Source: JANMES01 sp038229715
GTDB taxonomy: Bacteria > Planctomycetota > Phycisphaerae > Tepidisphaerales > Tepidisphaeraceae
NCBI GenBank assembly: GCA_038229715.1
Contig: JBBROD010000015.1
Location: 1 to 64,000, forward strand
Direction of reading: 5' to 3'
DNA: 64,000 nucleotides
The position numbers and the translations under genes were made by a program. Under the pieces are notes generated by a model, which made no database searches, was not told the origin of the DNA, and worked only from the letters and a program-made list of their open reading frames with translations. The first letter of the stretch is position 1. Each line of letters opens with the position of its first letter. This document shows positions 31,495 to 40,800 of the stretch, in pieces.

Positions 31495-31950
31495 ATGGCT
31501 GAGCGTCGCCAACTGCAATTTGCGAACGAAGAAGACGTGATCGCTGACATTGAGCGGCTACGCCGCGGTTGCGAGCGGGCCGGACAATGGACCTTGCCGC
31601 AGGTTTGCTGGCATTTGTCTAAATCGGCTGAGTTCAGCATGCGGGCCGGGCCTTTCCCCGAGCCAACGCCCGAGCAAATCGCCCGCCGGCCGGTGTTGGA
31701 TCAAGTCTTGGGTGGCGCTCCGTTGCCATCGGGTTTAACGGCGCTGGAAGCGTTCCAGCCGCCGGTCGACTGTTCTGAATCGGAGATCGATCGCCTGCAG
31801 GAAGTGATGAAGGCCGCAAAGTCATACCCGGGGCCGTTCGCGCCGCATCGTCTTTTTGGACCGTTAACCCCGGATGAAGCCCGCAAGCTGCGGCTGGCGC
31901 ACTGTGCTCATCACCTTTCGCACTTGATTCCAACGCACAAAGAAAGCTGA
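31495..31950 (+). CDS. DUF1569-like (DinB-fold) protein between accB and accC
   Basis: 151 residues. WTLPQVCWHLSKSAEFSMRA and the C-terminal KLRLAHCAHHLSHLIPTHK have the spaced histidines of DinB-like four-helix proteins of the DUF1569 group. Such proteins bind metal or small thiols; the function is unknown. It lies 9 bases after accB and 4 bases before accC, so it is co-transcribed with them. That location is unusual. Confidence 0.7.
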   Translation: MAERRQLQFANEEDVIADIERLRRGCERAGQWTLPQVCWHLSKSAEFSMRAGPFPEPTPEQIARRPVLDQVLGGAPLPSGLTALEAFQPPVDCSESEIDRLQEVMKAAKSYPGPFAPHRLFGPLTPDEARKLRLAHCAHHLSHLIPTHKES

Positions 31951-31954
31951 CCGA

Positions 31955-33301
31955 ATGTTCTCCAAGATCCTGATCGCTAATCGCGGTGAAATCGCCCTGC
32001 GTATCATCCGTGCCTGCCGCGAACTCGGCATTCAGACGGCGGTCGTTTACTCCACCGCTGACAAAGACGCTGCGTACCTGAAGTTGGCCGATCACGCGAT
32101 CTGCATCGGCGACGCCCCGCCGGCTGAGTCGTACCTGAATATCCCGCGCATCATCAGCGCGGCCGAAATTGCTGACGTGCAGGCGATCCACCCCGGCTAC
32201 GGATTTTTGAGCGAGAAGCACCACTTCGCCGAGATCTGCCGCAGTTGCAAGATCGAGTTCATCGGCCCGCCGGTGGACGCGATGCTGGCGCTCGGCGACA
32301 AAGTGCAGTGCAAGAATCTGGCGAAGAAAGCCAAGGTTCCGACGGTCCCCGGATCGGACGGCGCGGTGGACGACGAGAAAGAAGCCCTCAAGGTGGCGAC
32401 CAAGATCGGCTACCCCGTCATCATCAAAGCCGCAGCCGGTGGCGGCGGGCGCGGGATGCGCGTGGCGCATAACGACGTCTCCCTTCGCGCCGGCCTGAAG
32501 CAGGCGCAGGCTGAAGCGGAAAATGCATTTAAGGACAGCACCGTCTACATCGAAAAATACGTTGAGTACGGCCGGCACGTTGAAGTGCAGGTCATCGCCG
32601 ACCAGCACGGCAACGCCGTCCACCTGTGGGAACGCGATTGCACGATGCAGCGTCGCCACCAGAAGTTGGTGGAAGAATCGCCATCGCCGGTGCTGCCGCA
32701 GAAAATCCGCGAGGAGTTGTGTACTGCCGCCGTCCGGCTGATCAAAACCGCCAAGTATTACAACGCCGGCACGGTGGAGTTTCTGGTCGATAAGAAGCTG
32801 AATTACTATATCCTGGAAGTGAACGCCCGCATCCAGGTGGAGCATCCGGTGACGGAAATGGTGACCGGGATCGACCTGATCAAAGAACAAATCCGCGTCG
32901 CCAGCGGCGAGAAGCTCAGCTTCACGCAAAAAGACGTGCAGCAACGCGGCCACGCGATTGAGTGTCGCATCAACGCCGAAGACCCGGCGAGAAACTTCGC
33001 CCCCTTCCCGGGCTTAATCGAAGAATACCGCGCCCCCGGCGGCCCCGGTGTGCGGCTCGACAGCCACGCCTACGCCGGCTACCGCATCCCGCCGAACTAC
33101 GACAGCATGATCGGCAAGCTGATCGTCCACCGGAACACCCGCGAGGAAGCCATCGCCACCATGAAGCGGGCGCTGAGCGAGTTCCACATCTCGCCGATCA
33201 AGACGACAATCCCGCTGCACCTGCAAATCCTGGACAACAAGAATTTCCAGAGCGGCGATGTAGACACCGGCTTCGTCGAACGCGTGCTGCTGGCGAAGTA
33301 G
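31955..33301 (+). CDS. accC: Biotin carboxylase subunit of acetyl-CoA carboxylase
   Basis: 448 residues. It carboxylates biotin on AccB with ATP and bicarbonate. The N-terminus FSKILIANRGEIALRIIRAC, the ATP-grasp glycine loop KAAAGGGGRGMRVAH, the ERDCTMQRRHQKLVEESPSP segment and EVNARIQVEHPVTEMVTGID are all diagnostic. It follows the DUF1569-like gene after 4 bases. Confidence 0.97.
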   Translation: MFSKILIANRGEIALRIIRACRELGIQTAVVYSTADKDAAYLKLADHAICIGDAPPAESYLNIPRIISAAEIADVQAIHPGYGFLSEKHHFAEICRSCKIEFIGPPVDAMLALGDKVQCKNLAKKAKVPTVPGSDGAVDDEKEALKVATKIGYPVIIKAAAGGGGRGMRVAHNDVSLRAGLKQAQAEAENAFKDSTVYIEKYVEYGRHVEVQVIADQHGNAVHLWERDCTMQRRHQKLVEESPSPVLPQKIREELCTAAVRLIKTAKYYNAGTVEFLVDKKLNYYILEVNARIQVEHPVTEMVTGIDLIKEQIRVASGEKLSFTQKDVQQRGHAIECRINAEDPARNFAPFPGLIEEYRAPGGPGVRLDSHAYAGYRIPPNYDSMIGKLIVHRNTREEAIATMKRALSEFHISPIKTTIPLHLQILDNKNFQSGDVDTGFVERVLLAK

Positions 33302-33320
33302 TTCGTTGAAGCAAGATAAT

Positions 33321-33601
33321 GTCCACGAATAACACGAATCTACACGAATAAGAAAATCAATTCTTGATTGGTCGTGGGGCCATCTGAAATATTATGCAAC
33401 GCATTGCTTGGAGCACTCAACCGTACCACGGGCCTCCGGCCCGTGCGGGCGATTCGGAATAGCCAAGGACGTACATTTGTTCGTGTTCGTGCGCTATCGG
33501 CACGGGTCAGAGGCCCGTGGTACGGTCGAATTTCCCACACTGACCCACTACCAATCAAAATTTGTTTTTCTTATTCGTGTAGATTCGTGTTATTCGTGGA
33601 C
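33321..33601. repeat. GTCCACGAATAACACGAATC inverted repeat split by an inserted element
   Basis: The arms GTCCACGAATAACACGAATC... (from 33321) and ...GATTCGTGTTATTCGTGGAC (to 33601) are the same as at 15905-15980, but here the loop is about 200 bases and holds the element 33366-33556. Confidence 0.75.
33366..33556. repeat. MITE-like element with 29-bp inner inverted arms (copy 2)
   Basis: Inner arms 33421-33449 and 33497-33525. Outer ends GATTGGT-N-GTGGG and CCCAC-N-ACCAATC are inverted. Shares the arm sequence and layout of copy 1 at 2898-3083. Inserted in the centre of another repeat. Confidence 0.7.
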
Positions 33602-33627
33602 TTTCATATTCGTTTTAAGGAACCAGA

Positions 33628-36600
33628 TCAGTTCATCGTGCTCGGATCGAGCCCGAGCGTGCCGACCAGATCGTCGAGATATTTCTCCGAAATAGTCTTA
33701 TCCAGCTCTTCATTCACATACGCCTTGCGGCTGGCCAGCTCAAGACCCATTAGTTTGTGATAAGCCGGCATGACCAGACAATGCTCGATGTACGCCAAGT
33801 GCCGTTTCCACAGCCCGATGTCGGCTTTTTGCTTAGCCCGCAATCGAGTTTGGTACCAATCGCTCTTGATCAGTGAGGTGTGTGTGAACATCGAACGGAT
33901 CGATGCGTGATGCGCATCTTTACCTTCGAACGAACCGGTGGCCATGATCAGCAGCAACGCCTTCAGCGGCGGGCAGGCGTCTTCAATGCTGCCGTCTTCA
34001 AGATACTGCTTGGCCACGCGGGTTTGGGCTTCGGTGATATTTTTTATCCCGTCCACGAACTGCTCGCGGTCCTGCGTTTCGGGGCAAAGGATGGCTTCCT
34101 CAAACACCTTCGATGGATTATCGAACAACCGCCCGAAATACGTCCGCACGAAGTGGGCCGTGATGCGGAATCCCAGCCGGCTGGCGAGGATGGTCTCGCC
34201 GTTGTGCTCAAAATCCTTCAGCGGCTCGAGGAATCCGGCGGCGATCATCTTCTTCGGATCGCGCTCGTCGGGCGTCAGCCGGCACCACAGTTCGGGAACC
34301 ATCAGGCTGATGTCGTGATCGACGCGGTAATTCGGCCCGATGAAGCCGGCCGACGAGGAGAAACCGCCGAGGCCGGTGAGGATGTAGCTGACCAACGCAT
34401 TGTTCAGATCGACAATCGGACGAAGCGCGTTAAACGGGCCCTTGGTCAACGCGCCTTCGCTGCCGGCACCGGTTGTGCTGGGGCTCTTACCCGTCAGCGA
34501 GCAGACGAAATCCATGAACAGTTCGGGCAGTTCCTGGTAATGAATCGGGTTGTAGACGGCCAGCGCGCGAATGCCCGCCGCCGGCTCGGCTGGATTATTT
34601 CGCCGGCCGATCAACACCGCATCCACCGGCGTGAGCACGGGCTTCTTCAGCGGGACCGCCCGCGCAAACCGAACGCCTTGCTCGGCCACGTACCGGTTGA
34701 ACGGCGTGACCAAATCGGGACGGTTCTGCAGATACCGCGGGTTCTTGCTCGGCTTGCCGTCGACAATCCGCGGCTCGGACGACGAAACCACGTAGCCTTT
34801 CGCACCACCGGCGGTTTCTTTCAGCACCCGTTGCATCGGCTGTGTATAACGGTCGAACGTCGTCACTTTAGCGACCAACGCTTTAGCCTGCTTCACATCC
34901 AGAGGCTCGAAGTTGGAGATAAAATTGTCGTGCCGCGACATGTCCAGTTCCGTCTGCTTGTCGAGCCCACGATGGACCGCATCGTCCGGCCGTTGGAACA
35001 GGCGGTACTCGCAATTGACCACAAATTTGCAACTGGTCGCCTGCTGGGCCGCGCTCAGCTTCGCCAGCTTCGATCGCGGAACCACCACCGAGGCAGAAAT
35101 ATCATCTTCCGTCTGAATCTTGGCTGCGGCGGCGAAATCCTGACGGAGCTTGTAGGTGCGCCAGTTGCCGGTCTTCGTCAGGCCCATGCGCAGATACGTG
35201 CCGACAAGCTGGCGATCGCCGAACTTCAGCTCGTGGCCGTTGAAACCGTTCACGATGTCAACGCCAAAGTGAGCCTTCCAGTCTTGGTTCCACTCCGGGC
35301 GGTAAAACCGCTTGATGATGAACACCATCGGATAGATGTAGGTCGGCAGGCTTGCGAGCCAGTCGTTGTAGGCGTCGCTATAATCGGCCGACGGAGTAAG
35401 CAGTTTAATCACACTACCAAGCGAGCGCTGGGTGCTGAGCAGCGGCCGGCTGGTTTTTTGATCGTGGGCACGATTGGCCTTGGCAACTTCCGGCGATTTC
35501 CATCGGTCGGAATAATTCCGGGCGATGATCTGATCGATCACCTCAAAATCCTTGTCGATATCGGCGACAAAAATCGGCCCGTACAACATGTAATCGCCGA
35601 TCGACTTGCTGATCTCGCTCTTGCCGCCACCACTGACGGTGCAAGGTTTGTGGCAAAACGTGCCTTCGCCGATGGTGCCGATAATGCGCCAACTCGGCGC
35701 GCCGGGGTGTTTCTCCAGCCGCAGTTTGAAGCCGCTGGGCGTCATGTAGATTTTCCCGGGCATCATGGGGATCGACCGCTCCTCGCCGTTGGTTTTCCAG
35801 TTCACGGATTGCGTTGCGACGCTGGCGCTGCTTTCCTCGGGAATGTAAATCAGGTCCGGCCAAGCCTTGTCCACGCCGTAACCTTCGGGCTGAACGTGCA
35901 TGATCGACTTGTAGTCTTTCAACACATCCGCAAACAGCCGACCGTTGCCGCGGCGGCTCTCGGAGACGAACTGATCGCCGAACGCGTAGCTGGTATACGC
36001 CATCGCCCCGCCAGCGTGTTCGTCCTCGACGTTGCCGTACAGATTGGCGGCGTAGCTGATTTGGGTTTTAACTTCCTTTTTGCAGTATCCGTAATAATTG
36101 TCGGCGATCAGTGTGACGATCACACCCGCCCGCGTACGGCAGGTGAGTTTGAACGGAACGCCGTCGTTGTATTTTTCCTTCTCGTCGCGATAGCACATCT
36201 TGTCGCGACGCTGGCACTCGGTAGCAAAATCGTAATGCGGCAGGCCGACCTGTTTTTTGGTCAATTCGCACAGTTGCGGCGCGAGAATGACACACCCAGT
36301 CACGCCGATCCAATGCTCGACATCCAGGCCCGCGTCGTTCTGCGGCAAGTACGGATCGCCGGCGTTGCCGAAGATCGATTCGACGAAGTCGAGATTGCTG
36401 ACGAGCGTGCCCGGGGCGAAGAAGCGCACTTCCATCGACTTGGCCGGGCATACGCCGGGCACTTCCGGGCATACGGTCGGCCGCAACAGCAGCGACACGA
36501 ACGACTTGGCCGGCTCGGCCTGATCGGACATGAATGGCAGCGTCATCAACTCCTGCGGCGGGTGCATCGCGTGGTTGAACAACTCCGCGAATGTGCGCTT

Positions 36601-37098
36601 TGGCACCGCGCGCTTATCACCCGGCACGGGCAGGCCGCCCTCGGTGACGTGGAAGGTGCCTTCGGTGGTGCGACGATCGCTCTTGGGGTTGTGCAGCACG
36701 CCGTTGCGCAAGCGGTAGCTGGTCAGCAGCGGGCTGGTGAATGAATCGCCGTGGATCGGCAGCGACAGCTCGCGGGCGATGCCGTGTTCTTCAAGCACCA
36801 CGGTCTGATCCGGCAGGCGCATGCGCCACGAGAGCTTCAGGTCGGCAAAATGATCCGCCAGAAACGCCTCGATCCGCCGATCCGCCGGGCAATGGTGCTC
36901 GGCCAGCAGGCGGGTCTTCTCCCTGAAGCTGGCGAGCAACCCGTCGGCCACTTCCGACAGCTCGGGATCTTCAATCGCATCAATAGCAAATCCCTGCGAT
37001 CGGAGTTGGAGATTTACTTTTCGCAGACGCCTACGGCGCTCGTCGACGGATTCAGAAGCCCCGGCCGAAGTCCAGCCCAAGGCGCGACGCATGTCCAT
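33628..37098 (-). CDS. Probable PPi-type phosphoenolpyruvate carboxykinase (very large, 1156 residues)
   Basis: 1156 residues without signal peptide or membrane segment. Length and several motifs recall the pyrophosphate-dependent PEP carboxykinases described in Propionibacterium and Entamoeba, which are about 1150 residues and only distantly related to ATP/GTP enzymes. Seen here: GNAGDPYLPQNDAGLDVEHW, TGCVILAPQL, TVSGGGKSEISKSIGDYMLY (P-loop-like), GAGSEGALTKGPFNALRPIV and GFIGPNYRVDHDISLMVPEL. The reaction would interconvert oxaloacetate + PPi with PEP + CO2 + Pi. The assignment rests on recalled family features, not a search; otherwise it is an unknown large cytoplasmic enzyme. A weak in-frame start context leaves the first residues uncertain. 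Confidence 0.55.
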   Translation of the reverse strand: MDMRRALGWTSAGASESVDERRRRLRKVNLQLRSQGFAIDAIEDPELSEVADGLLASFREKTRLLAEHHCPADRRIEAFLADHFADLKLSWRMRLPDQTVVLEEHGIARELSLPIHGDSFTSPLLTSYRLRNGVLHNPKSDRRTTEGTFHVTEGGLPVPGDKRAVPKRTFAELFNHAMHPPQELMTLPFMSDQAEPAKSFVSLLLRPTVCPEVPGVCPAKSMEVRFFAPGTLVSNLDFVESIFGNAGDPYLPQNDAGLDVEHWIGVTGCVILAPQLCELTKKQVGLPHYDFATECQRRDKMCYRDEKEKYNDGVPFKLTCRTRAGVIVTLIADNYYGYCKKEVKTQISYAANLYGNVEDEHAGGAMAYTSYAFGDQFVSESRRGNGRLFADVLKDYKSIMHVQPEGYGVDKAWPDLIYIPEESSASVATQSVNWKTNGEERSIPMMPGKIYMTPSGFKLRLEKHPGAPSWRIIGTIGEGTFCHKPCTVSGGGKSEISKSIGDYMLYGPIFVADIDKDFEVIDQIIARNYSDRWKSPEVAKANRAHDQKTSRPLLSTQRSLGSVIKLLTPSADYSDAYNDWLASLPTYIYPMVFIIKRFYRPEWNQDWKAHFGVDIVNGFNGHELKFGDRQLVGTYLRMGLTKTGNWRTYKLRQDFAAAAKIQTEDDISASVVVPRSKLAKLSAAQQATSCKFVVNCEYRLFQRPDDAVHRGLDKQTELDMSRHDNFISNFEPLDVKQAKALVAKVTTFDRYTQPMQRVLKETAGGAKGYVVSSSEPRIVDGKPSKNPRYLQNRPDLVTPFNRYVAEQGVRFARAVPLKKPVLTPVDAVLIGRRNNPAEPAAGIRALAVYNPIHYQELPELFMDFVCSLTGKSPSTTGAGSEGALTKGPFNALRPIVDLNNALVSYILTGLGGFSSSAGFIGPNYRVDHDISLMVPELWCRLTPDERDPKKMIAAGFLEPLKDFEHNGETILASRLGFRITAHFVRTYFGRLFDNPSKVFEEAILCPETQDREQFVDGIKNITEAQTRVAKQYLEDGSIEDACPPLKALLLIMATGSFEGKDAHHASIRSMFTHTSLIKSDWYQTRLRAKQKADIGLWKRHLAYIEHCLVMPAYHKLMGLELASRKAYVNEELDKTISEKYLDDLVGTLGLDPSTMN

Positions 37099-37170
37099 AG
37101 TGACCCTTCAAACGGCTAGCGGCGGTTCATTGCTCCTAGCGGCGAGATTGTACAGCGGATCCATGCCAAT

Positions 37171-37199
37171 AAAAAAGCCTGATCGCATTAACGATCAGG
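37171..37199 (-). terminator. Terminator between the fliA-like gene and the large enzyme gene
   Basis: On the minus strand: stem CCTGATCG / CGATCAGG with a 6-base loop, followed by CTTTTTT. It ends the transcript from the sigma-factor gene. Confidence 0.85.
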
Positions 37200-37252
37200 T
37201 CTTTTGATTTTGATTTGCAATAACGTCGCGTGCGAACGTTATACCGCGGCCA

Positions 37253-38044
37253 CTACACCGCAGTCGCTTCGTGGAATTCCTTGCGGCGATCGGCCATCTG
37301 GGCCTTCAGGCGGGCGAGAATCGAGGAGTGCATCTGACTCACGCGGCTCTCAGAAAGATCGAGCGTCGCGCCGATTTCCTTCATCGTCATTTCTTCAAAA
37401 TAATACAGGATGATGATCAGTCGCTCGGCCCGGCTCAGGCCTTTGGTGATGAGTTCTTTGAGGTCTTTTCGCTGAATCTCTCGAACCGGATCAGCGCCGC
37501 GCTTGTCTTCCAGAACGTCGATCTCACGGACGTCTTTATTGCTGTCGGTTTCAAACCACTTGCGACTCAGCGACACCACGCCGACGGCCGATGCGTCCTT
37601 GGCCATTTTCTCGAACTCGGCCATCGGCACTTTGAGGCGCTTGGCGATTTCATCGTTCGTCGGCGCGCGGCCTAGTTCCACTTCAAGCTGCTTGCTGGCG
37701 CCGTCCAGCTTATGCGATCGGCTGCGGACCAGACGCGGCACCCAGTCCATCGAGCGGAGTTCATCGAGAATCGCGCCGCGGATACGGGGGGCGCAGTACG
37801 TTTCAAACTTCACGCCGCGTTCCATGTCAAACGCCGCGATCGCGTCCATCAGCCCGAAGATGCCCGCCGACATCAGGTCGTCGAGTTCGACTTCGTCAGG
37901 GAGCTTGACATGGATTCGCTCGGCGTTGTAACGAACCAAGTGAAGATAATTCACCATAAGTGCGTTACGGAGTTCTTCAGTGGGGTTTTTCTTGTACGAG
38001 ACCCAGACATCTTTGATATCGGGCTTCTGCGCGACCTTAGCCAT
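37253..38044 (-). CDS. fliA: Flagellar sigma factor, FliA/WhiG type (sigma-28)
   Basis: 263 residues from ATG 38044, with GGGAGA upstream. Region 2 (LVRYNAERIHVKLPDEVELD, MSAGIFGLMDAIAAFDMERG, YCAPRIRGAILDELRSMDWV), region 3 and region 4 (LSRAERLIIILYYFEEMTMK, LDLSESRVSQMHSSIL) are complete. The RIRGAILDELR segment is diagnostic of FliA/WhiG. It directs late flagellar genes, and it heads the flagellar block in this window. Confidence 0.94.
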   Translation of the reverse strand: MAKVAQKPDIKDVWVSYKKNPTEELRNALMVNYLHLVRYNAERIHVKLPDEVELDDLMSAGIFGLMDAIAAFDMERGVKFETYCAPRIRGAILDELRSMDWVPRLVRSRSHKLDGASKQLEVELGRAPTNDEIAKRLKVPMAEFEKMAKDASAVGVVSLSRKWFETDSNKDVREIDVLEDKRGADPVREIQRKDLKELITKGLSRAERLIIILYYFEEMTMKEIGATLDLSESRVSQMHSSILARLKAQMADRRKEFHEATAV

Positions 38045-38232
38045 ATGATCTCCCGGTCCTTGGGACGACTGCTGCTTCCATGCACGTCGAGACACAAAAC
38101 GATTTCAGACGTGACCCGAATAAGTTACGCGAACTTCGAGTGCGACTCAACTAATTTCTCATTCAATTCGAGATAAAACTCGAAATAGTCTGCAATTTTT
38201 TGGGCATTTACACGCTCCAATGCCACTTGGCG

Positions 38233-38475
38233 TTATCGGCTTTTGGCTGGGCTTTTCTCCTGTGATTCTTTTACCTTTTCCGCCGACTGCACATTTTCCG
38301 TCAGCATCCGCTGCCCCATGGCTCCCAGGATGAGCCCGATGACGAACGTGCCGAACATCGCCACCAGCGCGCGAGAAACGGTGGTGGTAAACGGATTATC
38401 CGCTTCCAACGTGCCGATCAACAGGCACATGGCAAACGCCACCATCGAGAGAATTGCAGCGACTTTCTGCGGCAT
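38233..38475 (-). CDS. Small membrane protein in the flagellar block
   Basis: 80 residues with two membrane helices (about 5-24 and 33-55; VAAILSMVAFAMCLLIGTLE, ALVAMFGTFVIGLILGAMG) and a charged, soluble tail ending EKSPAKSR. No family recognised. Lies between flhG and fliA, so it is probably co-transcribed with them. Confidence 0.65.
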   Translation of the reverse strand: MPQKVAAILSMVAFAMCLLIGTLEADNPFTTTVSRALVAMFGTFVIGLILGAMGQRMLTENVQSAEKVKESQEKSPAKSR

Positions 38476-38481
38476 ACGAGG

Positions 38482-38567
38482 GTAGGACTTAGTGGTAAGG
38501 ACTTAGGACTTAGTGATGTCCCGTCCTCGCATTCTCTAAGTCCTTAGTCCTGAGTCCTTAGTCCTAC
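38482..38567. repeat. Inverted repeat of GGACTTA/TAAGTCC heptamers
   Basis: GTAGGACTTAGTGGTAAGG... at the left and ...CCTGAGTCCTTAGTCCTAC at the right. Same family as 4041-4115. Confidence 0.7.
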
Positions 38568-38574
38568 TTCAGTC

Positions 38575-39429
38575 CTACTTCCGAAACCACCGACTCATCC
38601 GGTTAAAGAATCCGCCGTGGCTTTGCGAGACGGCGATGCCCTGTTCCAGCCGCATCGCCAGTTGGCTGATACAGAGGCTGGCGGCGCATTTCGGGCTGCC
38701 GACGACGAACGGGGCCCGCCGGCGAACGGCGTTGCTGACTTGCTCGTCGTAAGACACATAACCCGCGTCGTAAAGCGTCACGCCCAAAAACTGCTTGGCG
38801 ACCTTGGCGATCCGCTCGAACACCACATGCGCCTCGGCCGGCGTGCGGGCCTGGTTGACCAGCAGGCTTACCCGGCGGTTGGCGTCCTCTCGGCTGATGA
38901 CCTTCACCACCGCATACGCGTCGGTAATGGCCGTCGGCTCGGGCGTGGTGACGACCAGCACATGATCGGCTGCACGAGTGAAGCTCAGCACGTTAGGGCT
39001 GATGCCTGCACCGGTGTCGATCAGGATGATGTCCGTCTGCTCTTCCAATTCGGCCAGCGAGGTAATCAGTCGCTGCCGATCACTGTCGGTCAGATCCGCC
39101 ATGCGAGCCAAGCCCGACGCCCCGCCGATCAGGCGGAACCCGCCAGGGCCTTTCACCATCACGTCGGCCAGTTCTTTCTTGCGGGCGATGACGTGCGAGA
39201 GGTTGTTCGGCAATTCTATATTGCACAGCACATCGGCATTGGCGAGCCCGAGATCGGCGTCGAGCAGCACGACATCCTTTCCCGCCTGCGACAACTTGAT
39301 CGCCAGGTTCACCGCGATGTTGCTCTTGCCAACGCCGCCCTTCCCGCTGGTGACGGCGATCACGCTTGCGCGGTGTCGTCGGCCGGCCAGCGAGCGGAGT
39401 TGTGTGGCTTGATCGATTAGCATGGTCAT
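38575..39429 (-). CDS. flhG: FlhG (FleN/YlxH), MinD-like ATPase of flagellar placement
   Basis: 284 residues. The deviant Walker A is SGKGGVGKSNIAVNLA (Ser in place of the usual Thr after the lysine), then LLDADLGLANADVLCNI and LIDTGAGISPNVLSF (switch II). FlhG controls flagellar number and position together with FlhF, which is encoded just upstream on the same strand. ATG 39423 is an alternative start. Confidence 0.9.
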   Translation of the reverse strand: MTMLIDQATQLRSLAGRRHRASVIAVTSGKGGVGKSNIAVNLAIKLSQAGKDVVLLDADLGLANADVLCNIELPNNLSHVIARKKELADVMVKGPGGFRLIGGASGLARMADLTDSDRQRLITSLAELEEQTDIILIDTGAGISPNVLSFTRAADHVLVVTTPEPTAITDAYAVVKVISREDANRRVSLLVNQARTPAEAHVVFERIAKVAKQFLGVTLYDAGYVSYDEQVSNAVRRRAPFVVGSPKCAASLCISQLAMRLEQGIAVSQSHGGFFNRMSRWFRK

Positions 39430-39436
39430 TTCTATT

Positions 39437-39516
39437 TATTTGCGATTTTCAATTTGCAATTTGCAATCGAAGAAACGGTCTTTCGATTGCAATTTGCAAA
39501 TCGCAATTTGCAAATC
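39437..39516. repeat. Inverted repeat of TTTGCAA heptamers
   Basis: Left ATTTGCGATTTTCAATTTGC..., right ...CGATTGCAATTTGCAAAT. Same family as 19968-20074. It separates flhF from flhG. Confidence 0.65.
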
Positions 39517-39527
39517 TCCTTAATTCG

Positions 39528-40748
39528 TTACATCAGGTCCAATCCAAGAATCAACTGAGCCAGCTTTTTGCCGCGCCCGACTTCAATATCGTTCGGAACG
39601 TCCTGGCCGGTGGTGATGTAGCTCAGGCTCTTGTTCACCTTGCGGATCACGTTGAGCACCACGCCCACGTGGGCCGCCTCATCAAGCTTGGTGAAGATGA
39701 TTTTGTCGACTCGAACGTCGTTAAACCGGTCGATCGCCAGTTGGATGCATGACGGCGAAGAAGTCGTCGACAGCACCAAATGCACTTCGTCCGGCTGAGC
39801 GGCATCGAGGAAACCCCGCAACTCGTTCAGCTTCATCGTATCCTTCGGGCTTCGGCCGGCGGTGTCGATCAGCACGTATTCACAGTCACTCATCGACGCG
39901 ATGGCCTCGCGAAGATCATCCGATGTGTTCACCACACGCAGCGGCGCACCGATGATGTCGGCGTACTTCTTCAATTGATCGACCGCCGCGATGCGGTAAG
40001 TGTCGAGCGTGATCAAACCGACTCGGTGCTTCTCGCGAAGCTTCAAGTTAGCGGCCAGCTTGGCGATGGTTGTTGTTTTCCCGACGCCCGTCGGGCCGAT
40101 CAGGGCGACGACGTGTGAGCCAACGCTTTTAGTGCGGTGGATCGGGCCGGACGAAGGAATCATCTTTTCAAGCTGCTCGGCCAGCTTTTCGCGAACGAAC
40201 GCGGGCTGGCTGAGATGCTCCGGGCGGATATTTTTCTGCAGGGTTGCAACCATATCGGCCGCCAGCTCGTCGGACACCTGGCTTTCGATCAGTTGCTGGT
40301 AGTACTCAAACAGATCGGCAGGAACGTTGGGGGCTTTCTGGTGGTTGGCCTGGCGGACAAGGTCGGTCACCATCGTTTTGAGCGATGTCATCTCCTGCGA
40401 GATACTCAGCATGATCGCACTGCCGGCCGCTGGAGAATTAAGAATCTGGTTGCTGTTGTTCAGCAGCGCCTTCTGCGGACTAACTGGCTGCGGCTTCGCG
40501 ACGGACATGCGCGAGTACGCCCCACCGGCCGCCGGTGCGGGCGGTTTGACTTCGCGCTTGGGCGCACGGCTCATCACGTTTACGCCCTTGCCTGCGGTGA
40601 TCTCGACCATCTCCTTGCGGCGGAGGCCCATCCAGTAACGCGTCGTGTAGCTCCGCGTATGCAGGATGACTGCCTCCGACCCCATGGCGGTCTTCACCTG
40701 TTGCAGCGCTATAGCCATCGTGGGCGCTTTGAAGGTTTGAAGATTCAT
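39528..40748 (-). CDS. flhF: FlhF, SRP-type GTPase of flagellar placement
   Basis: 406 residues. Variable N-terminal B domain (1-135, MNLQTFKAPTMAIALQQVKT...), N domain and GTPase G domain. GTPase motifs: ALIGPTGVGKTTTIAKLA, ITLDTYRIAAVDQLKKYA, VLIDTAGRSPKD and IFTKLDEAAHVG. It recruits the first flagellar components to the chosen site. Just downstream of flhA. Confidence 0.94.
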   Translation of the reverse strand: MNLQTFKAPTMAIALQQVKTAMGSEAVILHTRSYTTRYWMGLRRKEMVEITAGKGVNVMSRAPKREVKPPAPAAGGAYSRMSVAKPQPVSPQKALLNNSNQILNSPAAGSAIMLSISQEMTSLKTMVTDLVRQANHQKAPNVPADLFEYYQQLIESQVSDELAADMVATLQKNIRPEHLSQPAFVREKLAEQLEKMIPSSGPIHRTKSVGSHVVALIGPTGVGKTTTIAKLAANLKLREKHRVGLITLDTYRIAAVDQLKKYADIIGAPLRVVNTSDDLREAIASMSDCEYVLIDTAGRSPKDTMKLNELRGFLDAAQPDEVHLVLSTTSSPSCIQLAIDRFNDVRVDKIIFTKLDEAAHVGVVLNVIRKVNKSLSYITTGQDVPNDIEVGRGKKLAQLILGLDLM

Positions 40749-40800
40749 ACTGCTCGCCGGCTCTGAGCCGGCCCCTTTCTCAATCGACTCTTTGCGGACA

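Noticed and set aside
33880..36744. Open frame of 954 codons on the plus strand
   Set aside because: It is fully antisense to the 1156-residue enzyme gene, has no recognisable domain and an arginine/glycine-rich composition typical of antisense frames in GC-rich DNA.
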